Origin: Chitinophagaceae bacterium
Lineage (GTDB): Bacteria; Bacteroidota; Bacteroidia; Chitinophagales; Chitinophagaceae
Direction: 5' to 3'
Length of the DNA: 29,006 bases
NCBI GenBank assembly: GCA_021738605.1
Contig: JAIPBY010000005.1
Location: 1-29,006 of the forward strand
The notes beneath the pieces were generated by a model. It was not told the origin of the DNA. It saw only the letters and a list, made by a program, of their open reading frames with translations, and did not search any database. The position numbers were made by a program, and so were the translations under genes. Shown here in pieces: positions 1 through 7,234 of this stretch (positions are counted from its first letter, which is position 1; each line of letters opens with the position of its first letter).

Positions 1-2
1 TT

Positions 3-263
3 TTCACCCCTTCAGGCCTTATTTTTACCAATAATGAAGGGAACCTTATCATCGCTCTTCCAAACGCTGACAAAAAGAAATTCACCCTTAGGGTCTTCAA
101 GGAAGACGGCACGCCCATGTTTCACATGAGAAATATCAAGGAACCCCAGCTGTTGATAGACCGTTCCAATTTTCTGCACAGCGGATGGTTCAAATACGAC
201 CTTTATGAAGATGAAAAACTAAGGGAGCAAAACAGGTTTTTTATCCCTCCAGAGGGGAAATGA
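3..263 (+). CDS. C-terminal fragment of unknown protein (5' end outside window)
   Basis: An open frame runs from the left edge of the window to a TGA at 261-263, giving 86 residues. It begins FTPSGLIFTNNEG and ends NRFFIPPEGK. The composition is ordinary for a coding region: charged, with alternating hydrophobic residues (KKKFTLRVFKEDG) that suggest beta strands. No signal peptide or catalytic motif is visible in this part. Its end overlaps the 3' end of lipB on the other strand by 23 bp, the same tail-to-tail overlap seen at other gene pairs here. I do not recognise the family. It could be the end of a cell-surface or extracellular beta-rich protein, but that is only an impression from composition. 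Confidence 0.6.
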   Translation, partial: FTPSGLIFTNNEGNLIIALPNADKKKFTLRVFKEDGTPMFHMRNIKEPQLLIDRSNFLHSGWFKYDLYEDEKLREQNRFFIPPEGK

Positions 264-954
264 TGCTGCACTGAAATACTTCTTCAAAGTTTTTCATGAT
301 CAGCGCCTTTACCTCTGCCATGGGCACTTCCCTTCCCAGCTCTTTTTGTAATGACGTAACTTGTTTATCGGGAATTCCACAAGGCACAATGGAACTGAAA
401 TAATTGAGATCAGTGTTTACGTTGAGTGCGAATCCATGCATGGTAACCCATCTGCTGCAACGGACCCCCATTGCACATATCTTTCTGGCCATCATTTTGT
501 TGGATGGATCTAACCAAACACCCGTTTCTCCTGGACTCCTGTCTCCTTTCAAGCCATAATGGTCCAAAGTAAGGATGATGACATCCTCCAGACACCTGAG
601 GTATCTGCCAATATCGGTGAAGAATTTTTCAAGATCAATGATGGGATATCCCACCACCTGGCCAGGCCCATGAAAGGTGATGTCGCCTCCCCGGTTGGTG
701 GGGTAATAGCCAATATTCCTTTTGGCCAATTCCTCCTTGCTGATCAGCACATGTTCTTCCTTGCCACTTTTTCCCAGGGTGTACACAGGAGGATGTTCAC
801 AAAATAGCAAGTGATGAATGGTTTCACCAGCGTCCTCTCCCTTGGCAAGCTTTATCTTTTTGGCTGTATTCTCCAGCAGCAAGCTGTCTTGGAAGCGCCA
901 TGCTTCGCCATATTCAATGTCTCCCAAGTCCCTGAAATAAACCTCTTGCTTCAT
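241..954 (-). CDS. lipB: Lipoyl(octanoyl) transferase LipB
   Basis: LipB moves the octanoyl group from acyl carrier protein to the lipoyl domains of 2-oxoacid dehydrogenases and the glycine cleavage H protein; it is the first step of endogenous lipoate synthesis in the cytoplasm. The 237-aa product has the family hallmarks: RGGDITFHGPGQ at residues 88-99, the ARKICAMGV block with the conserved Lys at 158, MHGFALN at about 172-178, and the catalytic Cys192 in IVPCGIPDK followed by VTSL. The length is normal. The ATG at 954 lies about 30 nt downstream of the expected start of transcription from a -7 element at 997-990. The gene diverges from rluD and converges on the fragment at the window start. 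No lipA is adjacent. Identification is secure from the motifs. Confidence 0.97.
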   Translation of the reverse strand: MKQEVYFRDLGDIEYGEAWRFQDSLLLENTAKKIKLAKGEDAGETIHHLLFCEHPPVYTLGKSGKEEHVLISKEELAKRNIGYYPTNRGGDITFHGPGQVVGYPIIDLEKFFTDIGRYLRCLEDVIILTLDHYGLKGDRSPGETGVWLDPSNKMMARKICAMGVRCSRWVTMHGFALNVNTDLNYFSSIVPCGIPDKQVTSLQKELGREVPMAEVKALIMKNFEEVFQCSIISPLEG

Positions 955-981
955 CTTCTTTCAATTGGTGTACAAACACGT

Positions 982-989
982 TAACTTTG
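982..989 (+). promoter_or_regulatory. -7 promoter element TAACTTTG for the RluD-type gene
   Basis: TAACTTTG matches the Bacteroidota -7 consensus TAnnTTTG exactly and lies 14 nt before the ATG at 1004. A TTG at 965-967 is the only upstream -33 candidate, but the 14-nt spacer is shorter than usual. The element argues that translation begins at 1004, because the longer frame from the TTG at 965 would include the promoter. It directly abuts the opposing element at 990-997. Confidence 0.6.
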
Positions 990-997
990 CAAAAATA
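990..997 (-). promoter_or_regulatory. -7 promoter element TATTTTTG for lipB
   Basis: On the minus strand 997-990 reads TATTTTTG, an exact TAnnTTTG match. A minus-strand TTG at 1023-1021 gives a 23-nt spacer, at the long end of the usual range. The predicted leader for lipB is about 30 nt. The element touches the rluD -7 box, so the two promoters point through each other. Confidence 0.55.
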
Positions 998-1003
998 CGC
1001 TTT

Positions 1004-2080
1004 ATGCCGCAGGAGAACAGCAATGAAATGATGGGTGAGGATATCCTTGAGCAAGGATCAGAAGAATTGTATGAAAGGCTGGCCATAGAAGTGGACAAAG
1101 GCCAGGAACCCCTGAGAATAGATAAATTCCTTTTGAACAGGGTGGTCAATACATCCAGGAACAAGATCCAGCGGGCCATAGACAATGGCATGGTGCTCGT
1201 CAACAACCAGCCGATCAAGGCAAATTACAAGGTCAAGCCGGCAGACCAGATTATTTTTTACTCAGATACTGATCCCGTTACTTACGAGATCATTCCTGAA
1301 AAACTGCCTTTGAATATTGTATACGAAGATGACCATATCTTACTGATCAACAAACCCGCAGGAATGGTGGTCCATCCCGGTTCTGGCAATTTCAGCGGCA
1401 CATTGATCAATGGCGTTGCATGGCATTTGCGTGAACAACAACCCGACCTTGATGAAACCAAACTACCCAGGTTTGGCATGGTGCACAGGATTGATAAAAA
1501 CACAACCGGTCTGATTGTGCTGGCAAAGTCTGAATTGGCTGCTGTAAAGCTTGCCAGGCAATTCTTTGAACATACAGTAAAAAGAAGGTATATGGCCCTG
1601 GTATGGGGAAATTTTGATGAGGTGGAAGGCACCATAGAGGGCAATATTGGAAGACATCCCAGGTTCAGAAAATTGATGGATGTATTTCCTGATGGTGACC
1701 AGGGGAAGCATGCTATTACCCATTATACAGTGTTGGAAGACCTCAAATATGTGAGCCTTGTGGAATGCAGGCTAGAAACGGGAAGAACCCACCAGATCAG
1801 GGTGCATATGCAACACCGCGGTCATCCATTGTTCAACGATGATGTATATGGGGGTGACAGGGTAGTAAAAGGAACAGTTTTTACAAAATACAAGCAGTTC
1901 GTTGACAATTGTTTTGATCTGTGCAAACGCCAGGCCCTGCATGCAAAAACGCTTGGATTCATTCACCCTGCTACTGGCGAGGAAATGCTTTTTGAAAGTG
2001 AGCTGGCTGATGATATGAAAGCAGTCATCCAGAAATGGAGGGGTTATTCCAACAATGCTCAGTTGATGTCAAGGTCATAA
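1004..2080 (+). CDS. rluD: RluA/RluD-family 23S rRNA pseudouridine synthase
   Basis: This enzyme isomerises specific uridines of large-subunit rRNA to pseudouridine. An N-terminal S4 RNA-binding domain (about residues 36-95, LRIDKFLLNRVVNTSRNKIQ...) is followed by the RluA catalytic domain, with IVYEDDHILLINKPAGMVVHP and the signature HRIDKNTTGL holding the catalytic Asp (about residue 164). The GRTHQIRVHM block and the late HAKTLGFIHP block complete the domain. I start it at the ATG at 1004 (358 aa). A longer frame opens at a TTG at 965, but that would put the -7 element inside the gene. RluD is the best fit because of the S4 domain and length; RluC or another RluA subfamily member cannot be excluded. 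The 3' end overlaps the next gene by 22 bp, tail to tail. Confidence 0.92.
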   Translation: MPQENSNEMMGEDILEQGSEELYERLAIEVDKGQEPLRIDKFLLNRVVNTSRNKIQRAIDNGMVLVNNQPIKANYKVKPADQIIFYSDTDPVTYEIIPEKLPLNIVYEDDHILLINKPAGMVVHPGSGNFSGTLINGVAWHLREQQPDLDETKLPRFGMVHRIDKNTTGLIVLAKSELAAVKLARQFFEHTVKRRYMALVWGNFDEVEGTIEGNIGRHPRFRKLMDVFPDGDQGKHAITHYTVLEDLKYVSLVECRLETGRTHQIRVHMQHRGHPLFNDDVYGGDRVVKGTVFTKYKQFVDNCFDLCKRQALHAKTLGFIHPATGEEMLFESELADDMKAVIQKWRGYSNNAQLMSRS

Positions 2081-3000
2081 ATGGTAGCCGTAAACAAGCC
2101 GCGCTCCTTGCCCTTGATCAGTACTCCCCAGTTGCCATCATAGCGAATGATTTTGGGGTATAGAAATTTACCCATCTTTCCTATCTCCACTTGCATGGAA
2201 ACATTGAACTTGTAGACCCCCGCATTATAGCTCATGCTGTAATTGCGGGCCATCACTTCGAATGTATCATAGTTGAACCAGGTAGTCATTTCATCAATGA
2301 CCACATCATCTTTTTTGTAAAAAGCCAGGTCCTCCTTGATTTTCAAGACAAAAAGATAGGCTGGCTTGCCCTTGTATTCCTGGATATCAATGCTGAAATC
2401 ATACAAATCGGAATGTGCCTTGTCAAAAACCTTGACCTTGTCTCCCATCAGGGGAATACCAGGGATATCTTTCCCGGGATTGAAAAACAACATCTTCAAT
2501 TGCTCCTTGTGCTTGTCCAGCCCTTTCTTTCCCCTCAGGGTTAAATTGATGTCCTTGATTACATTCGACTGGCTGCAGACGGTGTCTTTTGAGAAGAAAA
2601 GGGAAGCATAGAGCTGAGCAGTATAGTAGTTGTAATCACCCCCAGCCTTGTAAAAATCGCCGGTGGTTTTTTCCTCAATTACCTTGGTTACCCTACAGGA
2701 CCTGGAAGCCCATTGACGGGTCTTGCTGAAAAGGCTGGCTTCTACCTTCCCCTTTTTATCAAACATGCGTACGTCATTAAGGGAAGAATAATTGAGCACC
2801 CTTAGGTTTTTGAATGCCTTGTAAAAAGTGGTATCGTTTTCAACGCGTTTGATGAACCCTGGCACATTGGTGCCACTCCTGATCACAACCGGCGAAAGGG
2901 TTACCTGACGGCCTTGGTCATTGATGGTGGTGTCTTTCAGCTGGGCAATAAGGTCCATGGGCAACCAACCCAACAGCAGCATTGAGACCAATATCTTCAT
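2059..3000 (-). CDS. Secreted hypothetical protein
   Basis: The 313-aa product starts with a clear signal peptide (MKILVSMLLLGWLPMDLIAQ, cleavage near IAQ), so it is exported to the periplasm or beyond. After it comes VTLSPVVIRSGTNVPGFIKRV, which resembles the short beta-strand openings of Bacteroidota envelope proteins. The remainder is a soluble mixed alpha/beta sequence with four tyrosines around residues 120-130 (YNYYTAQLY) and a long C-terminal beta-rich part. I see no enzymatic motif and no T9SS tail. The start at 3000 is chosen because a -7 element sits at 3022-3015; the longer frame from a TTG at 3030 would begin upstream of it. An ATG at 3009 is the alternative. Function unknown. Confidence 0.8.
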   Translation of the reverse strand: MKILVSMLLLGWLPMDLIAQLKDTTINDQGRQVTLSPVVIRSGTNVPGFIKRVENDTTFYKAFKNLRVLNYSSLNDVRMFDKKGKVEASLFSKTRQWASRSCRVTKVIEEKTTGDFYKAGGDYNYYTAQLYASLFFSKDTVCSQSNVIKDINLTLRGKKGLDKHKEQLKMLFFNPGKDIPGIPLMGDKVKVFDKAHSDLYDFSIDIQEYKGKPAYLFVLKIKEDLAFYKKDDVVIDEMTTWFNYDTFEVMARNYSMSYNAGVYKFNVSMQVEIGKMGKFLYPKIIRYDGNWGVLIKGKERGLFTATIYDLDIN

Positions 3001-3014
3001 GTTGTTCATCACTG

Positions 3015-3022
3015 CAAAAATA
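3015..3022 (-). promoter_or_regulatory. -7 promoter element TATTTTTG for the secreted hypothetical protein
   Basis: Minus-strand 3022-3015 reads TATTTTTG, an exact TAnnTTTG match 14 nt before the ATG at 3000. No convincing -33 TTG is visible at the usual distance. It lies in the 40-bp gap after the S9 peptidase gene and suggests independent transcription. Confidence 0.5.
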
Positions 3023-3040
3023 CAACCCAATCAGAGAACA

Positions 3041-5512
3041 TTATTTTTTGTTTCCTGTCTGCTGGATTTCCCTGTTCATTTCCATGATGTCGACCGGCTG
3101 AGAAAAATCACCCAGCAACCATTTGCTGAAATAATCCCCCATTTGCCAGAAGAAATACTCCGTCATGTCTCCATAACCGTGTCGTTGCCCTGGCAACAAG
3201 ACCAGGTCAAACCGTTTGTTGGCCTTGATCAATGCATTGGCCATGCGAATGGTATTGCCGGGATGAACGTTGTTGTCAATATCCCCATGAGACAGCATCA
3301 AATGCCCTTTGAGGTTCTTGGCCAGCTCTGAATTTTTTTCAATCGCATACAGAAAACTGGTATCTCCTTTTTCAGAGACCTGCTCTCTCACCCCATGGTG
3401 CTTCTCGCTCCACCACCTGTTGTAAATATTGTTTTCATGGTTGCCCGCCGAAGACACAGCAACTTTGAAGAAATCAGGATAGACCAGCATCGCAGCAGTT
3501 GACATGAATCCACCACCGGAATGTCCATGAATGCCCACGCGGCTGATGTCCATGTAACTGAACCTTTGTCCGAGTTGTTCAATGACTGTTTTCTTGTCGG
3601 CCAAGCCATAGTCGCGCAGGTTGCCGTAACCATAGTTGTGGTACCATTTGGACCTTGAGGGATGACCACCCCTGTTGCCCAAGGTCACCACAATAAAACC
3701 AAACTGCGCGAGCCTGTCTACGCGGTCCATTCCTCGTCCAAAGGCTTTGTTCACGGCTTCTGTCTGAGGTCCTGGGTAGACGTATGCAACAACAGGATAT
3801 TTCTTGGTGGAATCAAAATCAAAGGGTTTGTATACCACGCCATACAGATCTGTGATACCATCATCGGCCTTGGCGATAAAGGGTTCAGGAAATTTGTATC
3901 CGGCATGCATCAGCGATGAAAGATCTGCTTTCTCCAGGTCCATTATTTTCTTTCCTGTTACATCAAACAAAGCCGAAACGGGTGCAGTATTGACCCTGGA
4001 AAAATTATCAACAAAAAAACGTTTGGTATCATCAAGGTTGGCACTATGGTCATGGTCTCCGGGGTTGAGCAGTTTCAAACCGCTGCCATCCAATACTGTT
4101 TTGTACAAATGAAGGTAGTAGGGGTCTTCTCCAGCCTCCTTGCCATTGGCGGTAAAATAAACTGTTCTTGTTTTGTCATCAACGTCCTCCATTTCCTCTA
4201 CATGCCATGGCCCGGAGGTGATCTGTGATTTCATTTTACCGGAAGAATCATAGAGGTAGAGATGCCCCCATCCGTCGCGTTCGCTCCAATGGATGAATTC
4301 CTTTCCATTGCTAAAAAACAATGGCTTGCGGACTTCAAGATAGGTATTCATTCTCTCCTCCACCAGCACCTTGACTTGTTTGGATGCAAGATCAAATGCA
4401 CAAACATCAATTCGTTTGAGGTCACGGCTGGTTCTGCTGAAATAAAATTTGGTATCATCTCCCATCCAGATCATTGGACGGCGCTCATCATCACGGGCTC
4501 TTTTTTCAACATTGGCAGACCATATCCCCAGCTCCTGGTCTTTGAACTGGGAGGCATCAATTTTTTGCATTTTTTTAGCGACCATGTCAAACACCATCAT
4601 TTCCCTTATGGGAGCCTCTTTTTCTCCAGGCATGTGGTATTTATAGGTTTCCAGTGTCGGGCGTGGCTCGGCGATGCTGTTGATGACCCAGAGGTCTTTT
4701 ACATTACGGCTATCGGTTCTTGTGATGACAAAACTGCGGGAGTTTGGCGACCACATCAAGCCTGCAAATTTTCTTTTTTTGCGGTTGGCAACCTTTTCAA
4801 GGTTGGTCTCACCAAATGATTCACCAAATCCATAATTTTCAATGCCATCAGTGGTCAGCTTTTCTTCAACGATGGTACTGTCATCTTCCTTTGCAATGGC
4901 TTTTCGCAGGTTGGCAGAATCCATCCTGTACAAATTGAAATCCCTTGCAAATACCACCCATTGCTGATCGGGTGAAATATTGGCCCAGGAAGGCTTTTGG
5001 GTTGGCTTCTTGTGGTCTTTCAACTCAACAAGCGAATCAAGGGTGATATTGTATTGAAAATGAAAAACCTTTTTTTCTTTGGTGGCAGGACCTTTTTTGG
5101 TGGTGTCTTTTTTCTCAACATCCTGGGTGCTTTTCACCTCGAACTGGATCCAGTTCTCATCCTTTACAAACTTTAGGTTATCGATGGAAAGGTGTTTGCC
5201 ATCAAAAGGATCCTTGACGATTTTTGTAATGGATGCAGCCAACTTGTCATTGTCAAACATCGGTACCTTGGACATTTTTACCGGATCCACGACATACCAT
5301 TTTTTACCAGCGGTTGTTTCATAGGTGTACCAGAACTTGACGCCGCCTTTCATCCAATGAGGATCTACGGCAGTAGAGAACAACATTTTTTCCAATTTTT
5401 TGGGTGAGAACCTTGCAGCCAGTTCATAGTTGGCTTTGGCCACAGGCAGTTGTTGTGCAAAAGAAATCGTGCAGCTTGCTAATAGGAGCATCAAGAAAAA
5501 AATCCGTTTCAT
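3041..5512 (-). CDS. Secreted S9 family (DPP IV-like) serine peptidase
   Basis: An 823-aa alpha/beta-hydrolase peptidase of the prolyl oligopeptidase clan. An N-terminal signal peptide (MKRIFFLMLLLASCTISFAQ) is followed by a beta-propeller region (about 40-560, DPPIV_N type, with HWSERDGWGHLYLYD) and a C-terminal Peptidase_S9 domain. The catalytic triad is visible: Ser665 in GHSGGGFM, Asp746 in HGDIDNNVHP, and His778 in GQRHGYGD. The usual role is periplasmic or surface cleavage of oligopeptides, often after proline, for nutrition. LLASC could be read as a lipobox, but cleavage at SFAQ is equally plausible. I do not see the Asp-Trp-x-Tyr-Glu-Glu-Glu stretch that anchors the substrate N-terminus in true dipeptidyl peptidase IV, so the exact exopeptidase activity is uncertain. 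It is followed on the same strand by the secreted hypothetical gene. Confidence 0.93.
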   Translation of the reverse strand: MKRIFFLMLLLASCTISFAQQLPVAKANYELAARFSPKKLEKMLFSTAVDPHWMKGGVKFWYTYETTAGKKWYVVDPVKMSKVPMFDNDKLAASITKIVKDPFDGKHLSIDNLKFVKDENWIQFEVKSTQDVEKKDTTKKGPATKEKKVFHFQYNITLDSLVELKDHKKPTQKPSWANISPDQQWVVFARDFNLYRMDSANLRKAIAKEDDSTIVEEKLTTDGIENYGFGESFGETNLEKVANRKKRKFAGLMWSPNSRSFVITRTDSRNVKDLWVINSIAEPRPTLETYKYHMPGEKEAPIREMMVFDMVAKKMQKIDASQFKDQELGIWSANVEKRARDDERRPMIWMGDDTKFYFSRTSRDLKRIDVCAFDLASKQVKVLVEERMNTYLEVRKPLFFSNGKEFIHWSERDGWGHLYLYDSSGKMKSQITSGPWHVEEMEDVDDKTRTVYFTANGKEAGEDPYYLHLYKTVLDGSGLKLLNPGDHDHSANLDDTKRFFVDNFSRVNTAPVSALFDVTGKKIMDLEKADLSSLMHAGYKFPEPFIAKADDGITDLYGVVYKPFDFDSTKKYPVVAYVYPGPQTEAVNKAFGRGMDRVDRLAQFGFIVVTLGNRGGHPSRSKWYHNYGYGNLRDYGLADKKTVIEQLGQRFSYMDISRVGIHGHSGGGFMSTAAMLVYPDFFKVAVSSAGNHENNIYNRWWSEKHHGVREQVSEKGDTSFLYAIEKNSELAKNLKGHLMLSHGDIDNNVHPGNTIRMANALIKANKRFDLVLLPGQRHGYGDMTEYFFWQMGDYFSKWLLGDFSQPVDIMEMNREIQQTGNKK

Positions 5513-5534
5513 GCAGTTGGTTTTCGGTTGTGCA

Positions 5535-5542
5535 TAAAGATA
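5535..5542 (-). promoter_or_regulatory. Probable -7 element (TATCTTTA) for the S9 peptidase
   Basis: Minus-strand 5542-5535 reads TATCTTTA, one mismatch (last base) from TAnnTTTG, leaving about 20 nt to the ATG at 5512. No clear -33 element. Position is good, sequence is imperfect. Confidence 0.35.
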
Positions 5543-5570
5543 ATCCCATTTTGTCTAAATTCGGGTTCAT

Positions 5571-6245
5571 ATGAACCGCCTGAAACAGCTTTTTATCACC
5601 CTCCCATTTCTGATGACCATGGCATTGAACAGCACTGCACAAAAGCAAAGGAGTTTCCTGGCCCTTGGTGATTCCTATACCATTGGCGAATCTGTGCCCA
5701 TTTATGAATCCTTTCCTTATCAGACAGTACAACTATTGAGGAACAAAGGCATGAGCGTACATGCAGCTGAAATCATTGCCAAAACAGGCTGGACGACATA
5801 TGAATTGATGGCTGGCATAGAGAAAACAACTTTTGCGCAACCCTACGACATTGTCACCTTGCTGATTGGCGTCAACAACCAATACCGTGGAAAAGATCCC
5901 TCAACGTATGAACAGGAATTTGAAAAATTATTGAAAAAGGCCGTCTCCTTTGCCGGTGGAAACAAACAACATGTTTTTGTGCTGAGCATCCCTGATTGGG
6001 GAGCAACGCCTTTTGCAGAAGGTAGGGACAGGAAGAAAATTGCAGCAGAAATTGATGTTTTCAACAGCATCAACAAGAAGATTACTGAAGCCAACGGTAT
6101 CACATACATTTCAATCACTGAAGGAACCAGAGAAGTGCCTTCAAACCCGCAGTTGGTGGCAAAAGATGGACTTCATCCATCGGGCGATGATTATGCGCGA
6201 TGGGCAGAGAAACTCAGCACAGCGATCATGGCCATAGCCTATTGA
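5571..6245 (+). CDS. Secreted SGNH/GDSL-family hydrolase
   Basis: A 224-aa SGNH hydrolase with a signal peptide (MNRLKQLFITLPFLMTMALNSTAQ). The family blocks are in order: block I FLALGDSYTIGE with the nucleophilic Ser (about residue 35), block II around AKTGWTTYEL with its Gly, block III LLIGVNNQYRG with the oxyanion Asn, and block V DGLHPSGDDY with the catalytic Asp and His. Such enzymes are esterases, lipases or sugar O-deacetylases; the substrate cannot be told from sequence alone. After signal removal the protein is a single domain of about 200 residues, a normal size. It diverges from the S9 peptidase gene (58 bp between starts) and its 3' end overlaps a small opposing ORF by 20 bp. Confidence 0.92.
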   Translation: MNRLKQLFITLPFLMTMALNSTAQKQRSFLALGDSYTIGESVPIYESFPYQTVQLLRNKGMSVHAAEIIAKTGWTTYELMAGIEKTTFAQPYDIVTLLIGVNNQYRGKDPSTYEQEFEKLLKKAVSFAGGNKQHVFVLSIPDWGATPFAEGRDRKKIAAEIDVFNSINKKITEANGITYISITEGTREVPSNPQLVAKDGLHPSGDDYARWAEKLSTAIMAIAY

Positions 6246-6351
6246 GCAGCTCCTTGACAATTTTGTAGGCGAAAATTCCAACAAATACCGCAATCCCCAC
6301 ACGGATTTCGGGCTTGTATTTTTGAACGAGTTGCCTTAAATGATTCATCAT
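6226..6351 (-). CDS. Small putative membrane protein (41 aa)
   Basis: The frame opens with two consecutive ATG codons (6351 and 6348) and ends at a TGA at 6228-6226. The product MMNHLRQLVQKYKPEIRVG continues into one hydrophobic segment (IAVFVGIFAYKIV, about residues 20-32) flanked by basic residues and a C-terminal KELLNRLWP. This looks like a single-pass membrane peptide with a positively charged N-terminus. It fills the gap between the SGNH hydrolase and pyrF, and its end overlaps the SGNH gene by 20 bp tail to tail, as happens at other pairs here. It could be the last cistron of the pyrF operon, 38 bp downstream of pyrF. A chance ORF of this size is possible, but the membrane-peptide composition and placement favour a real gene. 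Confidence 0.5.
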   Translation of the reverse strand: MMNHLRQLVQKYKPEIRVGIAVFVGIFAYKIVKELLNRLWP

Positions 6352-6389
6352 GCTTTGGCTTTTAAAAGTAAGATGTCTTGCCTTTGTTT

Positions 6390-7193
6390 TTAGAGATAAT
6401 TCGACATTTCAGCAGCATAGGCCTTTGCCTTTTCTCCTGCCACAATTGCGAAATCATTGCCTGAAGAAGCAAAGATGATGTCGCGGCTTACATTGACCAA
6501 AAGCCCTACATCCTTGTTCATGGCCTTCTGTGAAATTTCTGCCAGACTACCTCCCTGTGCTCCAACTCCTGGAACCAAAAAGAAATGATCCGGTGATATT
6601 TTTCTCAGGTTGATGAATTCATCAGACCTGGTAGCGCCTACCACAAACATCAGGTTATCTGTAGATCCCCAGCCAGCAACAGTTTGAATCACCTTTTCAT
6701 ACAAACGGCCATCTTCTTTCAAGTCTTTCAATTCAAAATCAACCGCGCCGGGGTTAGAAGTGAGCCCAAGCACTATGGCCCATTTTCCTTCAAACTGAAG
6801 GAAGGGTTTTACGCTGTCCTCGCCCATATAGGGGGCAATGGTGATGGCATCAAAAGGGAGATTTTGAAGGAAGGCTATGGCATACTGGGTGGATGTATTG
6901 CCGATGTCACCGCGTTTTGCGTCAGCAATCCTGAAATGTGTTTCAGGAATGTAGTTGACTGTTTTTTCCATGGAAGCCCATCCACGCAGGCCCTGTGCTT
7001 CATAGAAAGCGGTATTGATTTTGTAGGAAACACAGTACGGCAAGGTTGCATCGATGATGGCCTTGTTGAAGGCAAAAATAGGATCCTCCTCCCCCAGCAT
7101 GCATGCTGGCAACTTGCTGGGATCTGTATCCAAGCCTACACAGAGATAAGATTTTTTTGCCCTTATATGATCAATCAGTGCTTGTTTGGTCAT
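6390..7193 (-). CDS. pyrF: Orotidine 5'-phosphate decarboxylase (PyrF, long type)
   Basis: PyrF decarboxylates OMP to UMP, the last step of de novo pyrimidine synthesis. The 267-aa protein belongs to the longer type-2 family common in Bacteroidota. It shows YLCVGLDTDPSKLP (Asp22), the active-site block RIADAKRGDIGNTS with Asp91, Lys93 and Asp96, APYMGEDSVKPFL, FVVGATRSDEF and the phosphate-gripper region PGVGAQGGSL. Length and motif order are typical. It lies 41 bp downstream of kynU on the same strand, so it may be read from the same transcript. A TAATTTTC sequence in that gap is a one-mismatch -7 element and could give it its own promoter. Confidence 0.96.
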   Translation of the reverse strand: MTKQALIDHIRAKKSYLCVGLDTDPSKLPACMLGEEDPIFAFNKAIIDATLPYCVSYKINTAFYEAQGLRGWASMEKTVNYIPETHFRIADAKRGDIGNTSTQYAIAFLQNLPFDAITIAPYMGEDSVKPFLQFEGKWAIVLGLTSNPGAVDFELKDLKEDGRLYEKVIQTVAGWGSTDNLMFVVGATRSDEFINLRKISPDHFFLVPGVGAQGGSLAEISQKAMNKDVGLLVNVSRDIIFASSGNDFAIVAGEKAKAYAAEMSNYL

Positions 7194-7234
7194 GGTAAAA
7201 ACTTGAAAATTAATGTGGTCATTTTCCTTTGTTT

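Noticed and set aside
4262..4819. 185-aa plus-strand open frame inside the S9 peptidase
   Set aside because: Antisense shadow; aromatic-rich, low-plausibility composition.
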